Source of the DNA: Haematococcus lacustris
Lineage: Eukaryota > Chlorophyta > Chlorophyceae > Chlamydomonadales > Haematococcaceae
Direction: 5' to 3'
Assembly (NCBI GenBank): GCA_030144725.1
Contig: JASKMD010000003.1
Coordinates: 5,607,587-5,671,586, forward strand
Length of the DNA: 64,000 bases
Position numbers and translations under genes: made by a program. This document shows positions 19,616-30,506 of this stretch, piece by piece. Below the pieces are notes generated by a model. That model was not told where the DNA came from and ran no database searches. It saw only the letters and a list, made by a program, of their open reading frames with translations. Position 1 is the stretch's first letter, and each line of letters opens with the position of its first letter.

Positions 19616-20449
19616 ATGCGGAGTAATTTGCAGGTGCCAATGCAACAAACGCTATCGCAATCGGTTCACTTTGTAGCAAGTACTTGCATGAAGATTACCA
19701 ACCCCATGTTGGGACATCCTGAGTTCCAGCCGGCGGACCTGCGGCGTCGTGACGAGGGGCGAGGGCAGAACAGAGGCAGGATCCCAAGCCGGGTCCCACG
19801 TCATGTGTCGTTCGCTGATGACCGAGACCGTGCTAAGAGGTACAAGGGGTCCAGCCAGGACCGTGACACGTGCTACGAGTGTGGAGGCCAGGGTCACTTT
19901 GCCAAGGACTGTGCTAACAAGCGACACCGTGGTGGCCGTGTTGTTTACAGTGATGATCAATAGGGAGTTGCCTGGTGGGAACGAGGTGCAGACCTGCCAG
20001 GACCGCCTTTGCATGAGCCTATACCTGTGTTCGATGAGAGGTCAACATGTAAGAAGCTCATCTTGGCTACCGCACCGAATGGGACTCTCAATGACAAAGC
20101 TGAAACGCTACAGTTACCCTTCATGTATGTGGGCCGCTTTGGAGGCAGGACATGCCAGATTATGATGGACACTGGCGCTACCTTCAGCATCATCAGTGAT
20201 CAGTGGCTGCAAAAGCACAAGATAGACCCATCTGATGCTACGTTGGAGAAGGAGGCCATGAGGCCAACACCAGTGTTGACTGCCAACAATGAGCGTGTGG
20301 TGCTAAATGAGAAGAGGACAGGCCTGCTGGAGATTCAGAAGAGCAAGACCATCGTAATGGCCAGAGTCATGCCAAGAGGTCACCCCGGCCATTGGCCATG
20401 CCAATCCGTGACAGGCCTGACGCTCGCACCACGCGCTAGTGAAGGGTAG
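19616..20449 (+). pseudogene. Ty3/gypsy gag zinc knuckle and protease fragment
   Basis: The first frame (to 19963) ends with a CCHC knuckle CYECGGQGHFAKDC (about 19869-19910), typical of the gag nucleocapsid, inside a basic region. After a TAG, the next frame (20009-20449) contains the aspartic protease active site MDTGATFSII (about 20164-20193) and flap-like residues. RT and later domains are absent. The element is broken near 20430, where the frame loses homology. It could be the 5' half of the same family as 755-3268, but this cannot be tested here. Confidence 0.75.
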
Positions 20450-20851
20450 CGAAGGCTATCGCGGTAACTCACGCGCGCTAAAACTCGCGTTTTGCACTGA
20501 AGCCTTGTCCCAGTACACCGCCCGCCACCAGGTCGAAAATTGAGATAGCGCAAACAAGCAGCGACCCACCTACAAGAGCAGGGTGGCGAGGCGCTCCGTG
20601 GCGTCCGTAGCAAAGTTCGCACCATGGAGGCAGCCTCGCAGTACTGCGGAGTAGGCTATCGCAGTGCGCCATGCTACCGAGCCATGTCATAACACCACGA
20701 GACTGAGTCACGCCACGCTTAGCTGAAGTTGTGCAAGTTGGGTGCATGGCACTGTTTACTTTTTGGCTATTGGCTAAATCGGCTTTATTCGCTCAGTTCG
20801 TGCTGCTCTGGATCAGTTGGTGCTGCTGGTTTCAATCGAAAGTGCTTGGCC
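20450..20851. other. Unassigned stretch
   Basis: No gene or repeat recognised. It separates the gypsy fragment from the next minus-strand frame. Confidence 0.4.
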
Positions 20852-21475
20852 TTACATTTCATCTGCCTCGTCAACCCCCACTTCAGCCAACTGATCCTCC
20901 TCCATCTCTTGCTCCCACCTCAGATGTTCTAGGATGTCAGCCCTAAGCAATGGCTTCTTCTGCGTCAACCTCTTGCCCTTCCAGCCCAAGCACTCCCGTG
21001 CATACTCCTTCAACAAATGCACATTCAAGGTCATGTGGGCGCTTGCAATGTGTGGTGCCCGTGCATGCAGAAGCCTCAAGCACTCAGCATCTTCCTTCTT
21101 GTCACTCGCCAGTGTCACACGTCCAAACATGGGTATGCTGCTCAGGGTAGATGCTCCATGACACATGCACTGCTGTGGCTTGCTGCCCATGTGCCTCACA
21201 CACGCACATGCAGTCTCAGACCACATGGGCGCCACCACATCTGCAGGGAAGAACATTGCATGCATGGCCCGCGACCCAGAGATGGTGCGCAGCAGCCTGT
21301 GGGCATCAGGGTCAGGCTCCGCACACTGCTCAACCTCCTCATCCTTCAGCACCAAACACCACCGCCGCTGCACGCTCCCCCTAGTCTAATGCGCAACACT
21401 GGCAGCTAGCTGTGCAGCAGGCACCACGCACTCTACATTATGCACACCTGCCAACTGCTTAGCCTTGCACTCAGC
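20852..21475 (-). pseudogene. Hypothetical protein remnant with an in-frame TAG
   Basis: A 173-codon minus-strand frame (to 21373) continues upstream in the same frame through one TAG (about 21388-21390) into another 33 or so protein-like codons. It is Cys- and His-containing (ACACVRH, QCMCHG) with a helical, charged C-terminal half. I do not recognise a family. The shared frame on both sides of the stop suggests a decayed gene. Confidence 0.35.
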
Positions 21476-21598
21476 ATTGAGATCTGGGTGATCAGCTTTC
21501 TACTTGACTGGTTTCTGCTTGACTGGTGCGTACTGCTTGATAGAGAGCATGATAGATGTAAGGGCGCGCTCCGCGTAGTCCCTTAGTGTCGTCTGGGC

Positions 21599-21855
21599 TG
21601 TCGCGGTTAACCCGAGGCAGCTACAGGATATCGGTCACACCGCATTAGTGTGAGTTGGCAGGTAAAGCCTAGCAGCGTAAGCTGTGAGGACAGCTGGTTC
21701 GATTCCAGGGGGCCCCGTTCTAAGCCCTAGCCTTCTCACGGTGGTGCCTTGTGGCCGACCCTTTCAGTACCCGCACTTCGGTGCCCTCGCGGCCGGCTCA
21801 GTGTTACACATGGTTCAAACGGTCCAGCGTCGCCTTTATAAGGCTGCACGTTACA
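21599..21855 (+). repeat. Probable 5' LTR of a second gypsy element, with B-box segment and TATA-like box
   Basis: By position it parallels the LTR at 3554-3789. It starts TGTCGCGGTT, has a GGCAGG-TAAAG block, and carries GGTTCGATTCC at 21696-21706 followed by GGGGGCC, as in the first LTR. A TATA-like TTTATAAGG lies at about 21836-21844, and the segment ends in ACA. A potential primer-binding site starting TGG (21858) follows after two bases. The termini are not perfect inverted repeats, so the exact ends are uncertain. Confidence 0.55.
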
Positions 21856-21857
21856 AG

Positions 21858-21875
21858 TGGTTTCCGACCGATAAG
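21858..21875 (+). other. Candidate primer-binding site
   Basis: TGGTTTCCGACC begins two bases after the LTR end, where a sequence complementary to a tRNA 3' end (starting TGG) is expected. The tRNA partner was not identified. Confidence 0.4.
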
Positions 21876-22083
21876 CCAGTTACTGTAAACACTCCGCCTC
21901 GACCATGTAAAAGATGGTTCGAAGTGTTTGCGTGTCTTACACAGTCACTGCAGAGGATTAGGCTCGCGCTAAGCGCTCTTAAACAAAGCCTCGAAACACA
22001 CAAAACATCGAGCTCGCCGAAATGGGGCCGAGAATAAGGCATATCTGGAGACTCTCTATGAGCGGGCCCGTGCATTGTAGGAT

Positions 22084-23640
22084 GTGTCAACCTTGCAGGC
22101 AAGCGTGACAGTGGCGGAAAAGCTGGCGAGCGGGACGTGCCTAAGTGAGCAGCTCCGGCCGGCCTCCTGGCCCGCGAGGACCTCCTGGGCGCTATTCACG
22201 CAGAAGCTTGCCGCTGCTGAAGCCGTTGCTGCTGGGGTAAGTCGCGCTGATGCTTTTGCTCTTGCGCCCCAGCCGGTCTCATCAGCCCTCCATGCAGGCA
22301 GAAATGCAGCCTTGCAATACTGTGGCTAGTATCTTCGACATGCAATGTTCCACTGCTCGTCGACCTGCTGCTAATGCTGGTGTACCCCAGTCTGCTTGCT
22401 TGCAGGAGGCTGGTCCCCAGCCTGCAGGTGGGTCTACAGGTCCGCATGCTTATGCTGCAGCCCTTATAGGTAGTGGCTTTTGCTGCCCAGCCTGCTGCAA
22501 CCTTTGCTGCCCAGCCTGCTGCTCAGCCTGCTGCTCAGCCTGCTGCCCAGCCAGTTACGCATCGTGTTAATGGTGTTGCACACCAGTCTGTTGTTTTGCA
22601 GGAAGCTGGTCCCCAGCCTGCAGGTGGGTCTGCAGGTCCCCATGCTTATGCTGCAGCCCATGAAGGTAATGTTACCTCTGCTGCCCAGCCTGCTGCCCAA
22701 CCTGCTGTGCACAATGCTCCATGCACTTCTGCTGCTGCTGCATCTGCTGCACGTGTTGCATTCACTGCTGCACCTGCCACAGTGGCCCAGGGTGCTCCTG
22801 CCTCTGGCAGGACTCCCGTAGGACAGAGCCCTAGTAGGCCTGTCCCCAAGCCATCAGCATCTATTGCTGCAATCCGTCAGAAGTATGCTGGGCTAGCTGG
22901 TGGCTCTGCCCCACTCCCACCTACTGCTGTGCCTCTGGCACATGACACTGTGGTGCACCCCCACAGGGGCTTCCCCCCTGTTGAGCATTGGTCTGATAAC
23001 AGCCTTGCTCAGGGTAAACGTGCTGTCACCTTCCTTAAGGATCTGGAGGTGCACTGTGCTAACAATTACCTTAATCCTGCCCTTCTGCCATCTTCATGTT
23101 CAAGTCCATCAGGTATTCAGATGCCTTGACACACGGTGGGTATACCTGCATCCTATCTTTGCAAGCACTTCATTGAGATGGTAGGGGAAGACTATGACTG
23201 ACCTTAACCATGCTCATGGCCAGCTAATAAACTCTAAGCTGCTGTGCATGTCTCTAAGTGTGACCCTGCAGGAGTACATTACAAACTTCAGCAATACCAT
23301 CACATTGTGTGGTACAAGGGTGTATGAACATGGCATTGACTGTGGTCACTGTTTAGAGGGGCCTCACCCCCCTACTGGCTCAGTGGCAAAGGACCTCATG
23401 TCCTTGGCACACCCCACTCTTCTCGACTGCTGTGGCTTCAGCCATAGACAACCACAAGGTTCTGGGGTCACCCCATGCAAGTGTGGTGCAGTTAGTGTTG
23501 TGGCTGCTGTTCGTCCGCAGATCGCCGCCGTCCGGGCAGCCCTCACTCTTACTCACCGGTCACTCCGGCCGCGCCGGTGGCGCTGGTGGCTCCGCCACTC
23601 CCCGTGCCTACCCTGCAGCTCCCACGGCTCCGCCGTCTGA
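22084..23640 (+). pseudogene. Gypsy gag region, frameshifted, with internal duplication
   Basis: Several frames between the LTR and protease carry Ala/Gln/Pro-rich sequence. A block with EAGPQPAGGS and GPHAYAAA occurs twice, about 198 bp apart (around 22403-22460 and 22601-22660). Further on, HRGFPPVEHWSDNSL and FLKDLEVHCANNYLNP (about 22960-23080) and a LQEYITNFSNTITLCG block (about 23265-23310) resemble capsid helices of gypsy gag. Frame changes separate them. Near 23640-23685 a piece reading YDVSLGDDWLYA duplicates a protease-end motif. Confidence 0.6.
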
Positions 23641-23726
23641 TGCCCCGCCTACCGCGGTATGATGTGTCTTTGGGTGATGACTGGCTGTATGCTGTAACCC
23701 CACACACTCATTGATCGGCACCGACT

Positions 23727-24146
23727 TTGCTGTCAAGCACGCATTGCCATAGAGCTTGTACTCCAAAGCTCATCATTGGCTGTTGGCTGCTGGCAAACTT
23801 CTTGTGTGACACTGGTGCCACTCACTCTTTCATCAGCATAACATTTGCTTCCAAGCATGCCCTGCTGCTATCTGCTCTCCCCACAACACATCAGTGGTCC
23901 CTGGCTGACAACACCACCCTATCATGCCATCAGTTTGCTGCTGTAGACCTGTGTCTGCCTGGCCACTGTGCCACATGCAACCTGACGGTCATGCCTAGCT
24001 TCGTGCAGGGTTATGATGTGCTTCTGGGTGATGACTGGCTTTTTGCCAACAAGGCAATCCTTTCTTATGAGGGTAAAACCCTTTCTCTTTCTGCTGCTGG
24101 CAAGACTGTTGTGACTCTGCCATGTCCTGCTGGTGGCAGCCCCTAA
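23727..24146 (+). pseudogene. Gypsy aspartic protease
   Basis: The active site CDTGATHSFIS lies near 23808-23840. A WSLADNTTLSC strand and YDVLLGDDWLF (about 24012-24044) follow, as in retropepsins of gypsy elements. The frame ends at a TAA just as the next frame begins, suggesting a frameshift between protease and RT. Confidence 0.8.
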
Positions 24147-24481
24147 GTATGCTAGGCAATGTTCTGCTGTAAGACCAAACCCTGCATTCTTAATCAATGC
24201 TCTCAAAGCTAAGCCTGAGTTAATCTCAGCTACCCAGGCGTCCAGGTGGCTCCTTAAAGGAGGCCGTGCTGTTGTGGCTCTAGTCATGGCTGAAGGCTCA
24301 GCCTCTGCCAGTCCTGGTACCCCCAGTGACAATGACAACCAACACATACCTGCAGCTATTAAAGCTGAGCTACAAACCCTACTCGATGAGTACAGTGATG
24401 TCTTTAAACCACTCACTGATACCCCTCCTGAACGTCCTGCTAGAGGATCATACCATACCCCTGGTCCCTGACGCCCGTCCA
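24133..24481 (+). pseudogene. Gypsy pol, segment just before RT
   Basis: The frame contains LQTLLDEYSDVFKPL (about 24370-24412) and then, after a frame change near 24445, DHTIPLVPDARPP. This is the standard lead-in to the RT domain of gypsy elements. The homology stops at 24481, exactly where the 113-bp module starts, so pol was interrupted there. Confidence 0.8.
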
Positions 24482-24594
24482 CCACTCGCGCCGATTAAGG
24501 CCGGAAGTTGCCTACGTCATTTCTTCCCGGGAGGCATACTGCAGATAGCCCCAGGAAAGGCCGACTCATCGCCGTTGTAATCATTGAAAAACTC
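24482..24594 (+). mobile_element. Conserved 113-bp end module of the CAGGGTCCTG-array element, copy 2
   Basis: Same length and sequence family as 4119-4231 (complement). Its outer end CACTCGCGCCGATTAAGG abuts interrupted gypsy pol, which fixes this end of the element by insertion logic. Confidence 0.7.
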
Positions 24595-25330
24595 AAAGTT
24601 GCTGCGATGTTATAACTATTTGAAAAATCGCCCGACCCTGTACCGGGTCCTACCGACCCTGTACAGGGTCCTGGGCCACAGGGTTCTGCCGCACGGCTAC
24701 AGGGTCCTACGACACACGTCTACAGGGTTCTGCCGCACGGCTACAGGGTCCTGCGACACATTCTCACAGGGTTCTGCCGCACGGCTACAGGGTCCTGCGA
24801 CGTTTGTCTACAGGGTCTTGCCGCACGCCTACAGGGTCCTGCTACATTAGGCTACAGGGTCCTGCCGCACGCCTACAGGGTCCTGCCACATTAGGCTACA
24901 GGGTTCTGCCGCACGCCTACAGCTTCCTACGACATATTCTCACAGGGTCCTGCCGCACGGCTACAGGGTCCTACGACACAGTTTTACAGGGTCCTGCCGC
25001 ACGCCTACAGGGTTCTGCGACACATTCTCACAGGGTTCTGCCGCACGGCTACAGGGTCGTACGATACACGTCTACAGGGTTCTGCCGCACGGCTACAGGG
25101 TCTTACGACACACGTCTACAGGGTTCTGCCGCACGGCTACAGGGTCTTACATTAAAGTTTCACAGGGTCCTGCCGCACGGCTACAGGGTTCTGCGACACA
25201 TTCTCACAGGGTTCTGCCGCACGGCTACAGGGTCCTACGACATATTCTCACAGGGTCCTGCCGCACGGCTACAGGTTCCTACGACACACGTTCACAGGGT
25301 CCTGCCACACGCCTACAGGGTCCTGCCACA
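24595..25330 (+). repeat. CAGGGTCCTG tandem array, copy 2
   Basis: After 40 bp of spacer comes a perfect palindrome GACCCTGTACAGGGTC (24655-24670). About 15-17 dimeric units of roughly 40 bp follow, alternating CTACAGGGTCCT-RCGACA and ACAGGGTNCTGCCGCACGG half-units. The spacers vary little, so this is a tandem satellite and not a CRISPR-like array. Confidence 0.8.
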
Positions 25331-25507
25331 ACGTATGCAACGACGCCCGAACACCTTGCAACACCACAACAAACGGCATGTATTGCTCACCACCTATGCC
25401 ATGTGCGCAACCACAAGGACTGGCTGCACCTCATTGCTATGGGCTAACACCTCATCACGGGACTGCTAAGCACTTGGCCTTGCTGTCTATGCCCCATGGC
25501 ACCAAAT
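25331..25507. other. Unassigned stretch after the array
   Basis: About 180 bp with no recognisable feature. The far end of the array element, if it has one, should lie here. Confidence 0.4.
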
Positions 25508-25800
25508 CAGGCTGGGCTAGGCTAGGCTGGGCTAGCCTGGGGTAGGCTAGGCTAGGGTAGGCTAGGGTAGGCTAGCCTAGGCAAGGCTAGCCTGGGGTAG
25601 GCTAGGCTAGGCTAGGCTGGGGTAGGCTAGGGTAGGCTAGGCTGGGGTAGGCTGGGCTAGGCTTGGCTCCAGGTTGCCCACTCCAGGCTGCCCGCTCCAG
25701 GCTGCCCGCTCCAGGCCGCCCGCTCCATGCTGCCCACGTCCGGGCTGCCCGCTCCAGGCTGCCCGCTCCATGCTGCTACGCCAAGGGCTGCTGGGTGCCA
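25508..25800. repeat. GGCTAG-type microsatellite and GCTGCCCGCTCCAG repeats
   Basis: 25508-25668 is a run of GGCTA, GGCTG and GGGTA pentamers. 25669-25790 contains about nine copies of a GGCTGCCCGCTCCA unit. Low complexity, not coding. Confidence 0.8.
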
Positions 25801-25925
25801 TTGGGTGGGGGAGAGGAGAGAAGAGGGGAGGAGGGGAGGAGGGGAGGAGGGTAGGTAGGTGGCAGACTCGGAAGTGGTGGTGGTGGGCTTGGGCAGGGAA
25901 GGGGGAAGGGGGAAGGGGGCAAGGG

Positions 25926-26425
25926 NNNNNNNNNNNNNNNNNNNNNNNNNNNNNNNNNNNNNNNNNNNNNNNNNNNNNNNNNNNNNNNNNNNNNNNNNNN
26001 NNNNNNNNNNNNNNNNNNNNNNNNNNNNNNNNNNNNNNNNNNNNNNNNNNNNNNNNNNNNNNNNNNNNNNNNNNNNNNNNNNNNNNNNNNNNNNNNNNNN
26101 NNNNNNNNNNNNNNNNNNNNNNNNNNNNNNNNNNNNNNNNNNNNNNNNNNNNNNNNNNNNNNNNNNNNNNNNNNNNNNNNNNNNNNNNNNNNNNNNNNNN
26201 NNNNNNNNNNNNNNNNNNNNNNNNNNNNNNNNNNNNNNNNNNNNNNNNNNNNNNNNNNNNNNNNNNNNNNNNNNNNNNNNNNNNNNNNNNNNNNNNNNNN
26301 NNNNNNNNNNNNNNNNNNNNNNNNNNNNNNNNNNNNNNNNNNNNNNNNNNNNNNNNNNNNNNNNNNNNNNNNNNNNNNNNNNNNNNNNNNNNNNNNNNNN
26401 NNNNNNNNNNNNNNNNNNNNNNNNN
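25926..26425. other. Assembly gap (500 N)
   Basis: Exactly 500 N, a conventional placeholder; the true length is unknown. It interrupts the nucleoside hydrolase gene after its third exon. Confidence 0.95.
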
Positions 26426-26431
26426 GCTCAC

Positions 26432-27404
26432 CTGCTCAGCATCCCCCAGACCATCTTTCCCAAACCAGTTGTTGGGCGGTGTGGGGGGAGCCAGGAGGGG
26501 CTCCTCTGCTCCCAGGTACACTGCGGGCAGCCTGCGGCACACTCATGGCCGCCCTGCATGCGGGTGTACTCGCAGCTGTGGTGGGTCACACTTGCTTGTA
26601 TGTGCACAGCACTCATTGCCAAGAGGCGTGCCATGCTTTGAAAGTGGTGGTGACGGTGCTTGCGATGGGTGATGCAAATGATGGACGTTGTTTAGACATG
26701 TCCGCGCCATTGCTTTCATCCCTCCTTAGTCCCTGGCCTCTGTCTGACTCTCTAAGTCTTACTCTTAGTCCAGGGTCAACCCTCCATGTTCCAGGCTTCC
26801 CAGATGACTTCATCACTGGTAAACCTTGCAAGATTACTGCAACCAGTGAATGCTGTGGATATGATTTGTGGGTGGCATTGACGTTGATGATGGTAGTGGT
26901 TCTAGAGTCAAGCTCATCAGCTGAGTTGAGCTCTTGAATTAAGGTGAGCTGTCAAGCTACACTTTACCAGTCTTGTTTAGATGGAACCGTACTGCATGGA
27001 CACTCGCAGGCTTCAAGAGCTGTGTTGGGAGGGGCGTGTGGGGGGAGTGACCTGAGCTGTGAGACACATATATGCTTAAATTGAGTGCAGGGGTATGCCT
27101 TCAGAGTCATAACTTACTCCCCAGCAACGCACCTGGGATGTCAGTCCGTTCGCACAGCGTTAACACGCGGCACACATTGCGAGCCACTTGTGCGACTGCC
27201 TGCGGCCGCATGCCAGTGGCGGGTTGAGGACTGGTGCTTGCAGTCTTGTAACTTGCATTCGCATTAAACGCAGACCGTGTTGCCATGCACGCACGAGATG
27301 CCGAGCACATTGCATTCCGCATCCGCCAGGGCCAGCAGCAAGCCTTGAGCATCGTCCACCCCCGCATCGCAGTCGATCCAAATGTCCCGTTTTCCTTTAG
27401 CCAT
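26432..27404 (-). CDS. Inosine/uridine-preferring nucleoside hydrolase, first three exons (partial)
   Basis: This enzyme family cleaves the N-glycosidic bond of ribonucleosides for base salvage. The exons on the minus strand are 27276-27404 (phase 0), 27133-27199 and 26432-26520, with GT donors (GTCTGC, GTGCGT, GTGAGC) and CGCAG/GCAG acceptors; joined they give 95 codons in one frame. The start is the ATG at 27404. Exon 1 encodes the calcium/ribose-binding motif DCDAGVDDAQ and LGISCVHGNT. Exon 2 encodes VARNVCRVLTLCERTDIP, and exon 3 encodes VYLGAEEPLL and GKDGLGD, all in family order. The usual Pro of D-x-D-P-G is Ala here. Family members are about 310-350 residues, so two thirds are missing, presumably in or beyond the 500-N gap. 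No later exon is visible at 25331-25925. Substrate preference cannot be told. Confidence 0.85.
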
Positions 27405-27520
27405 GGAATGGCGTTTGCGATACGCCTGGTGCAGAGTGGGCCTGATGCGATTGATACAATGCGAAAAACAACACCGCATCCGCCAAGAACAGGTGGGAGT
27501 GCGTGCTTCAATTGAAGTTG

Positions 27521-27608
27521 TTTTGTAGCTGGTTGCAGACATCTTTCGCTACTGCATGAAAGCTATCCGCCATCAAATGGCAAGCAGCACACCTGTGAGA
27601 CCGCTGGC
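27521..27608. repeat. Dispersed repeat X, copy 1
   Basis: About 85 bp, starting near GGTTGCAGACAT and containing TACTGCATGAAAGCTATCCG, nearly identical to 29764-29850. It lies just upstream of the nucleoside hydrolase start codon, so it may be in that gene's promoter or 5' UTR. Confidence 0.7.
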
Positions 27609-27610
27609 GG

Positions 27611-27975
27611 GAGGGATACGACCACAAAATTAAACTCGGTTGTTCACCAGTTGTTCCATTCAGATATATCTACTGTCATACAGGTAGTTGTATGGCAGAG
27701 CTGAAGTTGTTCACCATTTGGGGGATGTTTGTATGTCACCGCTTAGTGAGCAAGCACAGACGCCATACGTGAAGCAGTGCAACCACATATCCGCCGGCCA
27801 GTCGCAACATTGGTAACAATGCCGGTGGAGAAGTAGTTATGTTTCTCACAATCCACGACTTTATTTCAATCCCTTACACAATCCATCAATGCCCCACATC
27901 AGGCCAACAAAACTCATTCAACAAGGAACAACATGTTGGGCTGTGGGTAATCTCACTCAGCTACTACAAACATGT
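27611..27975. repeat. Dispersed repeat Y, copy 1 (interrupted)
   Basis: 27613-27668 (GGATACGACCACAAAATTAA onward) and 27899-27975 (GGCCAACAAAACTCATTCAA onward) both match one continuous block at 31727-31895. Here they are separated by about 230 bp of other sequence. A third, shorter match to the second half lies at 28131-28195. Confidence 0.65.
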
Positions 27976-28130
27976 TGCGGCATCCCAGGGATTTAGCAAC
28001 ACCATCCGAGCGTGCTAGGGGGGGCATCAGGTCGCCATTCAACCGGAGTGCCGGCAACCGGAGTGGGGCGAAAATGAGATCCATTACACAATCCATTACA
28101 CAATCTTGCACAATCCATGTAAGTACAGGC

Positions 28131-28195
28131 CAACAAAACTCATTCAACAAGGAACAACATGTTTGCCTGCGGGTAATCTCAGGAAATCTGGTGCT
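28131..28195. repeat. Dispersed repeat Y, partial copy 2
   Basis: Matches the CCAACAAAACTCATTCAACA half of the repeat at 27899 and 31815, with a few substitutions. Confidence 0.65.
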
Positions 28196-28310
28196 CCGTA
28201 CCAGGCAGAGGTCATGCATGTAGCCCAACCTGCAAGCCAGGTCAGACATAAAGCCTTGTCTAACCACTCTAACCAAAGACTGTTAGCTTAGTCTAATGAT
28301 TGTCCTCTTT

Positions 28311-28420
28311 CCTAGAGGACCCAAGCCAGAGTCCTCTTGTCATGGTAGTCGGTCTTCAGCTCCAGTTTGTAGCTCGTGCCGGGTCGTAGGTCAAGCCGGG
28401 CAAGGCTGCGATCACATGGT
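28311..28420 (-). CDS. Possible terminal exon of an unknown gene
   Basis: On the minus strand, after a GATCGCAG acceptor-like site, a frame reads LARLDLRPGTSYKLELKTDY and on to LAWVL before a stop near 28312. It looks like a beta-sandwich edge but the family is not recognised, and no upstream exon was found. Weak. Confidence 0.25.
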
Positions 28421-29763
28421 ACATGGTACAAGAGATTAGCCAAGGGCGAGGGCTTTCTACAGGCTAGGTCAGGCCAGGCCAGGCAGGTGAGTGACATGTG
28501 TGATTGGAAGCAGTGATCTGACAGACAAATGGAAGGTGGTGGGGCACATGCAAATGTTGCACGCGTTAAGCTCGCAGGAGCTGGTTCAGCAGGCGCTACA
28601 CAGGAAATTGGCAGTACAGGGTGTACAGAGTAACACGGTAGCTCAGAATGAGTAGGAGGTAACGAAGTTGAGTCATCAATCTGATCAGATATGTGATCGT
28701 GTTTTCCTCACAGCCACCAAAGTCTTCAGCTTGCCAGCTGAGTGTGATGCCCAATCAAAGGGTAGGCAGTCATGCACGAGGGAAGAGTTGTAGCCCTGCC
28801 TCGATTCACCCAACATCATTCCCACCACTAGTTCCCAGCCCCAATCCCTGCCCCTACCACGCCAGTCCCCTATTACTATTCAAGTCTCCCCACTGCACCC
28901 TAGCCCTCTATTCCACTTTCCCACTCCCCATACACCACACCACCCCACCCGACTCTTACCATGCTTTACTCTTATACAGGTTCCAAGGAGCGCCGTAACA
29001 GTAAGTGCCTCAACAATAGGTGAGGCACATTGCCGGCTGTGAGCCTGAGTATTGCCTGCAGCAGCAGGTCACGGAAGCAGCGAGTGAGCTTGGCATTGCT
29101 GGACAACAGTAGCCAGCAGCCCAGTAGCCAGCCGCCCTCCACCAAGCCCCTATCCACACACGCAAGCAAGAGAGCGCAAGCAAGGGAGCACAAGCCATGA
29201 GCACATGCAAGGGCAAGGCAAGGAGACATGGGGTGGCAGCTAGCACCAGGCGGCCAGGAATGTGGAGTGACAGATTGAGCCTCAGATCAGGGAAAGGGAA
29301 TTCACCGGGCTCACCCAAAGCCAGCTCCCCGGCTCCCTTCCACCTACCCACCCGCGAGCAGGCAGGCAAGCAGTCAGGGCACCAGATGCTGTGCCTGAGC
29401 GTGACGAGAGAGCAGGTCAGGGCAGGCCGCACTTGCCCTGAGGGGTGAGGGCGGATTGCATACCAGCTCTCTGCTTTTGCCAGGGGTGCAGGGTGGTGGG
29501 ATGGGCCAGACAGTCGCAGGGAACATCATGGGCTGGCATTCAGCAGGTAAAAGGCTTTTCATGTCTCATTGTGATGGGCTTTATATCAAGCTGCATCACT
29601 AGTAAACGAAAACATGTAGGAGGCAAAGCTGATCTTCGTACTTACCACTCATTCACGGCCTGCGGCTGGTCCACTTGCTAGCGCGACGGTCCATCACTTG
29701 CCCAGCACGACAAACGCTCCCGTTCTGGCCGGGAAGCTGCGGCGCAACAATGTTAAGCGTCAT
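28421..29763. other. Unassigned stretch
   Basis: Mixed sequence with many short frames and no recognised domain. A C-rich pyrimidine tract lies at about 28800-28960. Confidence 0.4.
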
Positions 29764-29850
29764 TTGTATCTGGTTGCAGACATTTTTCGCTACTGCATGA
29801 AAGCTATCCGCCGTCAAATGGCAAGCAGCACACCTGTGAGGCCGCTGGCG
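29764..29850. repeat. Dispersed repeat X, copy 2
   Basis: Nearly identical to 27521-27608. Confidence 0.7.
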
Positions 29851-30506
29851 GCTGGTCGCCGATCAGGTCACAGATAAGACCATAGGGATGAGACAGATGC
29901 TGCGACGGTGTCGTCGGCGCAGGAAGATGGGAAGTGTGTGCATCGTGACTAGCGATCTAGTTCACGGCCTATTTTCTCACGACTTGTAGCAGTCAGTATT
30001 GAGATCCATAGTAGCGTGAATGATTTGTACCCACAAAAGGAAGCCGGGGGTTACTCAGTGCGGTGTGATTTGTAAAGGCAAGCATGGGCAAGCATGCATG
30101 ATTCACAACTAACGCACGAAATAGGTAGGGAGCGTTCGAGCCCATGTAACACCTATAAAGCAATATTGTTCCTGTTTGCCACAACACTGCATATGGGGCG
30201 GTTATGAACATAGCGTGCGACGGGTTGACATGAGTCAGCCTACGATAGCAACACGCTTACACATCTGTCATTACTTTACTGATACCCAGTAAGCCACCGA
30301 CCAACTCAACGTATCAGGCACAGTTCATGCATGTAGCCCGACCTGCACGCTTTGCCCATGCTGCCAGGGAACAGTTTTTGAATCAAAGACAATGTTGTCT
30401 ACATGAACAACTCAACCAAGACCAAGCCTTGGTCGAGAGTGACACCATACCGCTCATCTACTGAACTGTGTGCGTTCCAGTCCCGCCCCAATTACTTGTG
30501 CCCCCC
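29851..30506. other. Unassigned stretch downstream of clpB
   Basis: AT-richer intergenic sequence. It must hold the 3' UTR of the ClpB gene; no clear polyadenylation signal was identified. Confidence 0.4.

Noticed and set aside
24595..25330. CRISPR-like array of regular repeats and spacers
   Set aside because: The spacers are near-identical half-units of a tandem dimer; no cas genes; eukaryotic context.
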